A DNA stretch of 55,907 bases from a virus: IMG/VR virus record IMGVR_UViG_3300022752_006405, positions 1-55,907 of that record; one strand, 5' to 3'. The notes below the pieces were generated by a model. It did not search any database and had not been told where the DNA came from. It was given only the letters and a program-made list of their open reading frames with translations. Positions within the stretch are counted from its first letter, which is position 1. The number at the start of each line of letters is the position of its first letter. The position numbers were made by a program, and so were the translations under genes. Positions 8,475 to 14,997 of this stretch are shown here, in pieces.

Positions 8475-9620
8475 TTACAGCAGGACCCGCGCGCGATTCT
8501 CCGGTGTGACATTCTCTGATAGAAGCTTGCGAGCGTACGATATCGTGCACACCTCAAGCGCGAGCCTGTCTAGGGCGGCTCGTGCCACAGACTCGGGCAT
8601 CGCCTGCCCGGCTGCCTTAACCGCGCCGCCTGCGGCTATGAGACCGTCACCGACTGCAATAACGGCAGCCTTAATCGCAGCGCCCAGCGCCCGTATTCCA
8701 GCGAGCCCAAGCCCAAGGAGGCTCGTGATCACTGCGCCGATGAGACCCGCGACGGCTGCAATTGCTCCTCCTATAGCCGCGAGAACCGCTCCGACACCAG
8801 CAACGACGGCGCGAAGCATGTTACCGACGCTCGCGAATCCTGCTTGGATCGTTGCACCGGCAGCAGAGAAAGCATTCGTGAATGCAGCTTCAATAGCCGT
8901 AGCGAACGCACGATAGCTGCACTTATTCGGACCTTGCACGAAACCTGCTTTTGCGGCGCGGATTCCCTGCGCGAGTGTCCCAATATAGGTAAGACACGCT
9001 CCGATGAGCTCATTCGCGCCTCCAACAGCTGCATCCGCGAGACCAGCAAAGAATCCGCCGCCCTCTCCCATCGTTGCAGCTCTCTGACCTGCGGCGATGA
9101 TGTCGGCGGGCTGCACTGGAAGCGCATCCTGGATCATCAGATCTACGTAAAAAGCAGCCGCCGTCGTGTTCCTCACGACGCTTCCAAGCTTCTGCTTGAG
9201 ACCTGCACTCATCGATGCGAGATTACATCCAGGAAGCGTGCCTGCACCGCCACCGGCCGCTGCTCCACCACCACCACCACCACCGCCAGAAGTTGGAATC
9301 AGATTTCCTGACTTCGGGATAATTCTTCCGATCGACGACTCGACGGGGCCCGATATGACCTTAATCTTACCGCCGCCGACGTCCTCATATGTGAATGGAT
9401 CACCGAATCCAGTTCTGTAAGCACCGGGCCCGCGGTTCGCGTCGTCAAGCACGAAATAAGGATCATCCTTGTAACGTGCTGTGTAGTTTGCCTGTACGCC
9501 CTTCTCCTTCAACCAGTCGGATGTTTTCTTCCCGGTATTCACAGCAGCCTCGGTGAGGCGTGACGAACGACGAAGCTCCTCATTCACGATCGCGCGGAGC
9601 TGTCTCTCTGAAATTCTCAT
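8475..9620 (-). CDS. Nested in-frame product: hydrophobic C-terminal domain alone
   Basis: An internal ATG at 9620 has AAGGAG (9629-9634) 8 bases upstream, a stronger site than many true starts in this window. It would make a 381-residue protein beginning MRISERQLRAIVNEELRR, a start that resembles the 96-residue head-module protein (NLTPDILRRIINEEKKK). The product would carry the L-T-E-A site, a poly-Gly linker and the Ala/Gly hydrophobic region (MLRAVVAGVGAVLAAIGGAI and following) without the enzyme domains. Either the fusion arose by loss of a stop between two genes, or both products are made. The hydrophobic part could be a membrane-active or packaged protein; no family is recognised. Confidence 0.5.
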   Translation of the reverse strand: MRISERQLRAIVNEELRRSSRLTEAAVNTGKKTSDWLKEKGVQANYTARYKDDPYFVLDDANRGPGAYRTGFGDPFTYEDVGGGKIKVISGPVESSIGRIIPKSGNLIPTSGGGGGGGGAAAGGGAGTLPGCNLASMSAGLKQKLGSVVRNTTAAAFYVDLMIQDALPVQPADIIAAGQRAATMGEGGGFFAGLADAAVGGANELIGACLTYIGTLAQGIRAAKAGFVQGPNKCSYRAFATAIEAAFTNAFSAAGATIQAGFASVGNMLRAVVAGVGAVLAAIGGAIAAVAGLIGAVITSLLGLGLAGIRALGAAIKAAVIAVGDGLIAAGGAVKAAGQAMPESVARAALDRLALEVCTISYARKLLSENVTPENRARVLL

Positions 9621-11435
9621 ATCTGATTCTCCTTGTTTGTAATTATTCGTACGAATTGATTCTAGAAGGGCGCGAAGTGCTAATCTTCTGCCGTCTTGAA
9701 TATCTCCATGCTGGCCTTTAATTATACTCCAATACTTGTCTTTCATTTCCTGACTTAAGCTTTGCGGTACGTAGCGATCGAACGCGCCTTTATCATCGTC
9801 AGCTATGAACTGTCGCATCTTTGTTCCTGAGATGTCGACGGTCTCAGTCCTTGGAACTCCGACCTGTTGCAATTTAGCGAGGGCTTCCGGATCCCTGATT
9901 CTCTCCGCCATCTTCGCGGGAGAGTACTTGACCCTAGCGTCCTCCTCGTCGGAGTAGAATACGAATTTACTGACCACGTTCTTCAGCTCTTTCATCTTGT
10001 CTACTGCGATATCGAGCGGTGACTCCGAGGTGATGATAAGCGTTGCGTTCGGATAGTCACGATGAAATTGCGGTTCCAGTACCGCTTTCCATGCATCGAT
10101 CATGATTCCCGATGGGATCTCACCACGACCAGCAGTCGAGGTGATGATGAGCGCCTCATCGCACTCACGACGTGTTCTATCTATCATCTGCCAGTGGCCC
10201 TCGTGCACAGGCTTACCAGCGAGGACGAAGATGCCGACGCTGATACCGTTTTGAGTTCCAATTGCAAGTCTTCTCATGACCTGGGATTTGGTCGTTAGAA
10301 ACAGGTCTTCCTGACGCTGAATCAGAGATTTTGGATGTGATAGGGCCCCGAGTCGATTGGAGATAGCTGCGTCGAAGTAACACTCTTGATGGATGTCCTG
10401 TAGGATCTCGTCAAACTCCGCCTCTGGCACATTCCTTCGCTGCTGCGGTGCGAATTCCTGCGCTATTTCACCCGCGATACCGACGACGGTGTTCCAGTAC
10501 TCTTGCTCTGCCTCCTGGGTCTCAGCTCGAAACTTCTTCTTTATATTGAGGCGATGCTGCTTATCGTGTTGATCGTAGCGTAGAGCTTTATAAAGTGCAC
10601 CCGCGGCCGACGTGCTGAAAACAGCGCCTTCGGCAGCAGGGTACTCACCCTTTTTCGAGACGTCCGCATCCGTGGAGAGGGTCGTCTGAAAGTCAGAAAA
10701 CATCGAGTATATTGCGTTGACGATCTTCAATGGTCGATCAGGACCGTTATCGTCATACGCCGCTTTTAGATTATCAAAAAGGTTCACATAACGATTTTGG
10801 ATCATCCGGCTTCTGATCCCGTTCCTAAACTCTTCGAGACTTGAAAGACGACCTTCAAACAGAACGGGATAGGTGCTTACGCCCAGAGTATTCGCGTATG
10901 TTGTAAGGTTCGGTTGTCCATCCTCGGGAGTAATATCGGTGACCAGATGGGTACCAGTTGCCTTGTATCTTGATTTTCCGTACAGGGTGAGGAAAATGCC
11001 GTGCTTCTGTGGGTATTCACGGCTGATCGTAGGTTTTCTCTGCACAAACTCAAGAAAGAATTCAGTCCCGGGTGGAATCGAAGCGGTGTTCGAATGAACT
11101 CTGGCCATGTGCGAATGAACAAGGGAGTACTGAGCCGTTCCACTTGAGGAGGACCTGACCTCCTCCTCACGTGATGAGAGGCCACGTGCTTCGCCCGGGT
11201 AAATGATGTTTCCTTTGTACGCGATATACCAGTTTTTCGTGTAATCGTCGGGGTCGAAAGGATTGTTGCGACGAAGAAGGGTGAGCTTTGTTCCGTCGAT
11301 CTTTTCGACAATTTTTATATTGGGGTCGTTCAAGAATGCTTGGGCTTTTCTTCGATCATTCGCAAGAGCACGCCCTTCCACACCGTCGCGGGCCAACGCA
11401 TCCTTGAGATCTTCTATGGATATGTTTGTCGACAT
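8475..11435 (-). CDS. Fusion: ligase-like nucleotidyltransferase + NMN-adenylyltransferase-like domain + Gly/Ala hydrophobic domain
   Basis: 986 residues in three parts. (1) Residues 1-300: covalent nucleotidyltransferase fold of RNA/DNA ligases and capping enzymes. Motif I is K45-I-D-G48, motif III has E129 (FFLEF), motif IV is E269-G270 (AEGAVFS), motif V contains K283 (YKALRY). (2) Residues 395-575: cytidylyl/NMN-adenylyltransferase fold, with HxGH at H411-H414 (KPVHEGHW) and ISGTKMR at 535-541. (3) Residues 606-986: MRISERQLRAIVNEELRR, an L-T-E629-A site, a poly-Gly linker (717-732), then about 200 Gly/Ala-rich hydrophobic residues. Its ATG overlaps the stop of the Pol-beta-type nucleotidyltransferase gene (TGATG), so the two are coupled. 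The motifs are read directly from the sequence; substrates are unknown. RNA repair, RNA 5'-end modification or NAD chemistry would fit. Confidence 0.85.
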   Translation of the reverse strand: MSTNISIEDLKDALARDGVEGRALANDRRKAQAFLNDPNIKIVEKIDGTKLTLLRRNNPFDPDDYTKNWYIAYKGNIIYPGEARGLSSREEEVRSSSSGTAQYSLVHSHMARVHSNTASIPPGTEFFLEFVQRKPTISREYPQKHGIFLTLYGKSRYKATGTHLVTDITPEDGQPNLTTYANTLGVSTYPVLFEGRLSSLEEFRNGIRSRMIQNRYVNLFDNLKAAYDDNGPDRPLKIVNAIYSMFSDFQTTLSTDADVSKKGEYPAAEGAVFSTSAAGALYKALRYDQHDKQHRLNIKKKFRAETQEAEQEYWNTVVGIAGEIAQEFAPQQRRNVPEAEFDEILQDIHQECYFDAAISNRLGALSHPKSLIQRQEDLFLTTKSQVMRRLAIGTQNGISVGIFVLAGKPVHEGHWQMIDRTRRECDEALIITSTAGRGEIPSGIMIDAWKAVLEPQFHRDYPNATLIITSESPLDIAVDKMKELKNVVSKFVFYSDEEDARVKYSPAKMAERIRDPEALAKLQQVGVPRTETVDISGTKMRQFIADDDKGAFDRYVPQSLSQEMKDKYWSIIKGQHGDIQDGRRLALRALLESIRTNNYKQGESDMRISERQLRAIVNEELRRSSRLTEAAVNTGKKTSDWLKEKGVQANYTARYKDDPYFVLDDANRGPGAYRTGFGDPFTYEDVGGGKIKVISGPVESSIGRIIPKSGNLIPTSGGGGGGGGAAAGGGAGTLPGCNLASMSAGLKQKLGSVVRNTTAAAFYVDLMIQDALPVQPADIIAAGQRAATMGEGGGFFAGLADAAVGGANELIGACLTYIGTLAQGIRAAKAGFVQGPNKCSYRAFATAIEAAFTNAFSAAGATIQAGFASVGNMLRAVVAGVGAVLAAIGGAIAAVAGLIGAVITSLLGLGLAGIRALGAAIKAAVIAVGDGLIAAGGAVKAAGQAMPESVARAALDRLALEVCTISYARKLLSENVTPENRARVLL
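9629..9634 (-). promoter_or_regulatory. Internal ribosome-binding site (AAGGAG)
   Basis: AAGGAG, 8 bases before the in-frame ATG at 9620-9618, deep inside the ligase/adenylyltransferase fusion gene. It supports a separate translation start for the C-terminal domain. Confidence 0.55.
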
Positions 11436-12967
11436 CAGCTACCCCACACAGCAGCTTCGATGAGCCTGCCAATACGCCTCATCCTCGATTCATCAACTCT
11501 GGGTTGATCATCATCTTCTACGAAACCTGCCTGTCCACGAATTTTGTATCTTGAGTAGAAGTCATTCTTCATCGCCTCCACATTAATGGTGGAGGCCTCA
11601 GCTTCGGGAAGATGTTGACGAAAAACTTCAAGCACCTTGTCCTTCACACTGCGATCCTCCTCTGGATCTGTTGCTGAGAGTTGTTGCCCACGATCTCCGA
11701 AAAAGCGATCGACCATCTCCTCATATACTTTCACGATTTCCTGTGGCGTGAATCTATTTTTAAGCAACTCCAACGCACCGAGAAATGATCCGAAATTTTC
11801 GAGGTCTTCCTCGGTCGCCGGTGGATTTACACCCATCAGATTATCAAAGATAAGCTTAACATCACGTATTGCATTAGTTCTCTCAGCGCGCTTCAGATAT
11901 TTGTAAACTTCATCGCCGTTGTAAGTCCAATCGAGACGTTGATAACGATCGCCCAAACCAGTTACAAGATCAAGTGTCCGAACTGGTCTGAGGGGAGCAG
12001 GCATTTTTGATTCATGACCTATCTCAATCCTGACTCTTCTTTCTGCTTCTTCACGCGCCTTTTCAGGGTTCTTACGCTTTTGAGCAGCTAGAATCTCACT
12101 CTCACGCTGACTCACTCGCTTCTCAATTTCCTCTGGCGTCGGAGGAGCGTAGCTTGGGTTTGCCGTCATTTTTACCGCGGGTTTCTCCGCCGTCGCTGTC
12201 GGAGTAGCCTCACGAGCTCCGACTGGTGGTGGAGACCTCACGGCTGCAATCGAGAACAGCAGAACTTTATGAGCGAGACCCTTAACGCCCGCTATGACGT
12301 CCCGCCACGCCGAAGAGTATGAGAACTTTGCCCATTCAGAGGGTCGTCCGCTCTCGTACTCAGAACCTTCGAAGTCAATCTGGAAGAATGTGTCTCCCTC
12401 ACCCTCTGGGGCTTGGGAGTCCCACGTGTAGGCGAAAAGAGCGTTGATCTGGTGCGATCCTGGTGATTTTTTGTTATGACCGACATAGGCGATCTTGGGC
12501 GTGAGCTGCGCGTCTTCACGTCTGTTGAGAGTTTGAAACAATCTGTCCATTTTATCGACTGGTACCGTAAGGTCGATATCTCCTACCGCGGGTTTGTATG
12601 TCACGAATTCATCATCCGACAACGTCTCAGGAGGTGCAAAAAGATGTGAGGATGATCCGTTAAACGCGAATCCTGACCCGAGGATATCATCACGCTGCGT
12701 GCGATCCCAGATAGGCTCCCCGTGATCTCTCTCGAACTCTTCGTCAAGCTTACGAAGCATCTCGATCACGTCAGTCCTGAGCTGCTGCCTCGTGATCCTA
12801 CCGGATCTTAGATCGATCTTCTCGGCGTACGCTTCACGACCGCGGAAAGTTTTAATTTGCTCGCCTCCGACGACGAGGCCAGTGGCAGGGTCACGAACAA
12901 GAGCACGGGTGTTTCCGCCCTCGTTGATTGAACCTGAATCGAAGATAAACTTAGCGATGCTAAACAT
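11435..12967 (-). CDS. Pol-beta-superfamily nucleotidyltransferase
   Basis: 510 residues. Residues 100-200 show the minimal Pol-beta nucleotidyltransferase signature: G104-S105 (FNGSSSH), D130-x-D132 (VGDIDLTVP) and a third acidic strand with D198 (FFQIDFE). These bind the two catalytic metals in the family that includes CCA-adding enzymes and small nucleotidyltransferases. A charged, Pro-rich linker (about 245-320) leads to an all-helical C-terminal domain. The protein ends VDESRMRRIGRLIEAAV, close to VDESMLRRELRRLREA in the scaffold and matching the L-x-E-A cut rule of T4-type prohead proteases. No Shine-Dalgarno is evident at the ATG. It follows the capsid terminator and is coupled (TGATG) to the ligase fusion. 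Substrate unknown; transfer of NMP to an RNA end or to a protein are both possible. Confidence 0.75.
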   Translation of the reverse strand: MFSIAKFIFDSGSINEGGNTRALVRDPATGLVVGGEQIKTFRGREAYAEKIDLRSGRITRQQLRTDVIEMLRKLDEEFERDHGEPIWDRTQRDDILGSGFAFNGSSSHLFAPPETLSDDEFVTYKPAVGDIDLTVPVDKMDRLFQTLNRREDAQLTPKIAYVGHNKKSPGSHQINALFAYTWDSQAPEGEGDTFFQIDFEGSEYESGRPSEWAKFSYSSAWRDVIAGVKGLAHKVLLFSIAAVRSPPPVGAREATPTATAEKPAVKMTANPSYAPPTPEEIEKRVSQRESEILAAQKRKNPEKAREEAERRVRIEIGHESKMPAPLRPVRTLDLVTGLGDRYQRLDWTYNGDEVYKYLKRAERTNAIRDVKLIFDNLMGVNPPATEEDLENFGSFLGALELLKNRFTPQEIVKVYEEMVDRFFGDRGQQLSATDPEEDRSVKDKVLEVFRQHLPEAEASTINVEAMKNDFYSRYKIRGQAGFVEDDDQPRVDESRMRRIGRLIEAAVWGS

Positions 12968-12973
12968 GCAAAT

Positions 12974-12981
12974 CTAAATAT
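12974..12981 (-). promoter_or_regulatory. Candidate promoter-like element (ATATTTAG)
   Basis: ATATTTAG between the capsid terminator and the nucleotidyltransferase gene. It fits the TANTTAR pattern, but it stands only 6 bases from the ATG, so a promoter here would give an almost leaderless message. Confidence 0.2.
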
Positions 12982-12990
12982 GTCTCACAA

Positions 12991-13021
12991 ACTAAAACGG
13001 CCACCTCTTTCGAGGTGGCCG
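12991..13021 (-). terminator. Intrinsic terminator after the major capsid gene
   Basis: On the minus strand a perfect 10-bp GC-rich stem (arms 13012-13021 and 12998-13007) with a GAAA loop is followed by TTTTAGTTTG. It sits about 28 bases past the capsid stop codon and would end the head-gene transcript, allowing high capsid expression relative to the genes beyond. Confidence 0.88.
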
Positions 13022-13048
13022 CCCTAGATTGACCCCGCGGTCAGAACA

Positions 13049-14932
13049 TCAGATGATGTTCATGTCGAGGCAGGTGACCGTTCCGTAGAAGTCGGAGCGG
13101 ACCATCTTCTTGCCGTAGCGGGTCATGACACCCTTGCGTGGCGTGAAGTCCTCGGGCGCGAAGATCGTCGGAGTGACGATGAGCGGGACGTAGGGGGCGT
13201 AGACGTAGCCGGTCTCGAGGTAGCTGCCGCCCTTGAAGCCGACGAGGATCTTGTTACGGGGGAAGTAAGGATCCTTGTAGACCGTGAAGCGGTTCGAGAG
13301 AGTACCGACCTTCTCCGCGCCGATCGAGAACGGGGCGCCGACCTGGCCGGAGCCGTCGATGCTGTAGCTCGGACGGTAGTACGTGGAGGCCTCGAGGATC
13401 GTCGCGACGTCCGGGCCGACAACGATGAAGTTGGCGGAGCCGCGGAGGGTCTTGCGGTGGATCTCGTTGGCGACGTCGATGATCGTCTCGGTGAGCGTCT
13501 CGTACCACTCGCGGACCGTACCGGTGAAGTTCGGGCCGGGCTGCGTAGCGCCGCTGCGGGTGATTTCGGTGCCTGTGGTCTTATTGACGAACTTGCCAGG
13601 AGCGCGGCTCCAGAAGTAGTTCGCACCGTTCGCCTGGGTGAGGAGGTCGTTCAGGATCTCGCGGTCGAGCTCGAGAGCGATCTGCTCGGAGAGGATCTGG
13701 GTGAGCTCAACCTCAGCGTCGATGCTGTGGTAAGCGTTCAGATCCTGTGCGAGCTCCGGAGACCAACGAGCGCGGAGCTTGCGGGTCGTCGCGGTGACGG
13801 CGATCGACTCGATCTTGATGTCGATCTCGGGGATGACCGGGGAGGGGGTCGCGCCGAAGTTCGACTCGAAGACCGGAATGGTGACCGTGGAGCCGGTGGA
13901 GCTCTCAACGTCGAGCGCCGAGGCGAGCGGGTAGCTGAGCGAGCAGCTCGCCGCCATGTTCGCAGCCGCAGTACCGGTCACAACGCAGAGAAGGTGCGTA
14001 CCGGAGAGCGGGGTCGGGGTGAATGTTGATCCGTCCCAGGATCCGATCTGGTTCAGTCGACGAAGGTTGAGGACATTAGTGCCACCCTGGAAACCCTCAC
14101 CCCATGCGCGGGTGTTGAGAGGGTTGTTCACCGTGCCAGCCTTGGCGACGAGAGCAAACTCCTTCGCGAGAGTGTGATCAGCGGAGGAAGAGATGTTACC
14201 GAGCGTAACGACGGCGAACTTGAACTGGGCTGTTGCCACACCAGCAGTTCCGTTCTCGATCAGGCTTGTGAGAGCAGGATCGAAACCGAGGAGACGACCA
14301 TCCGTGCCTGTGGCGAAGATGTAGTTCGTCGCTGCGAAGGCGCCCGAGCCACCGAAGGCGCCGGAAGCAGCCACCGTGACGTCAGTGTGTCCGTGGACGC
14401 GGCTGAAGCTGACACCGGCGAGGTCGTACATACCGCCCGTCGCGAGAGAGCCTGTCTGGATGCCCTTGCCCGCTGGGTTGTTGTAGATCGACTGGCCCGC
14501 AGTGTAGGTCGAGGCCGCAGCGTTGTCGCTGAGGTTCGGACCTGCGAGGCCGCCCACGTTGCTACCGTAGGTGTAATCCAGGTAGAACAGGAGACCCGAG
14601 GGAAGGCTCATCGGCTGGATCGAGACGAGCTCGTTCGCCACGAGGCCGCCGAAGACGCGACGGACGATGGGGAACGCGATGTTCGAGAAGCCGCGGATGT
14701 CGCCGTTGCCAGCGGCGGTGGAGCCGCCACCTGACGAGAGAGCGTTCGACTCACGGAGGAGGTTAGCAGTCTGGTTCTCGAGGAGGCGAGCCATGTTCTC
14801 GCGATTGGTGCCCTCGAGGCCACGAAGCAGGCCGGTGCGGCTCCACTTCTCAACGAGGCGGCTGTTCTCCGCCCCAACGTCACGCCCGCGGATTCCCTCG
14901 GCGAGCTGATCTAGTGTGAAAGTCCTTGACAT
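13049..14932 (-). CDS. gp23: Major capsid protein, gp23-like
   Basis: 627 residues; T4 gp23 is 521. The N-terminal propeptide contains MARLLENQTANLLRESNAL. L-R-E61|S62 fits the T4-type prohead protease rule and lies close to where T4 gp23 is cut (after residue 65). The block IVRRVFGGLVANELVSIQPM (about 86-105), followed by GLLFYLDYTYGS, is the diagnostic HK97-fold gp23 segment. The C-terminal half has ELTQILSEQIALELDREIL and a strand-rich end. The extra length is in the middle (about 120-370) and probably forms an insertion domain on the capsid surface. GGAG precedes the ATG. A hairpin overlaps the stop of the scaffold gene upstream, and a strong terminator follows. The gene is much more GC-rich than the tail genes, consistent with codon selection for high expression. 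Confidence 0.95.
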   Translation of the reverse strand: MSRTFTLDQLAEGIRGRDVGAENSRLVEKWSRTGLLRGLEGTNRENMARLLENQTANLLRESNALSSGGGSTAAGNGDIRGFSNIAFPIVRRVFGGLVANELVSIQPMSLPSGLLFYLDYTYGSNVGGLAGPNLSDNAAASTYTAGQSIYNNPAGKGIQTGSLATGGMYDLAGVSFSRVHGHTDVTVAASGAFGGSGAFAATNYIFATGTDGRLLGFDPALTSLIENGTAGVATAQFKFAVVTLGNISSSADHTLAKEFALVAKAGTVNNPLNTRAWGEGFQGGTNVLNLRRLNQIGSWDGSTFTPTPLSGTHLLCVVTGTAAANMAASCSLSYPLASALDVESSTGSTVTIPVFESNFGATPSPVIPEIDIKIESIAVTATTRKLRARWSPELAQDLNAYHSIDAEVELTQILSEQIALELDREILNDLLTQANGANYFWSRAPGKFVNKTTGTEITRSGATQPGPNFTGTVREWYETLTETIIDVANEIHRKTLRGSANFIVVGPDVATILEASTYYRPSYSIDGSGQVGAPFSIGAEKVGTLSNRFTVYKDPYFPRNKILVGFKGGSYLETGYVYAPYVPLIVTPTIFAPEDFTPRKGVMTRYGKKMVRSDFYGTVTCLDMNII

Positions 14933-14971
14933 TTTATTTTCTCCAATTTAGAAAAGATTTAGAAACTGATC

Positions 14972-14997
14972 AAAACCAACGGGGCAATCACTTGCCC
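14972..14997 (-). terminator. Weak terminator or attenuator hairpin across the scaffold stop codon
   Basis: On the minus strand GGGCAA-GTGA-TTGCCC (14982-14997) is a perfect 6-bp stem with a GNRA loop that contains the scaffold TGA. It is followed by CGTTGGTTTTG. The U-tract is imperfect, so partial termination or an mRNA-stabilising processing end for the capsid message is likelier than full termination. Confidence 0.45.

Noticed and set aside
13457-14734. Long plus-strand open frames (190 and 186 residues) opposite the capsid gene
   Set aside because: They are antisense to a clearly conserved capsid gene in GC-rich DNA with few stop codons, and their composition (Arg/Glu/Ala-rich) is typical of shadow frames.
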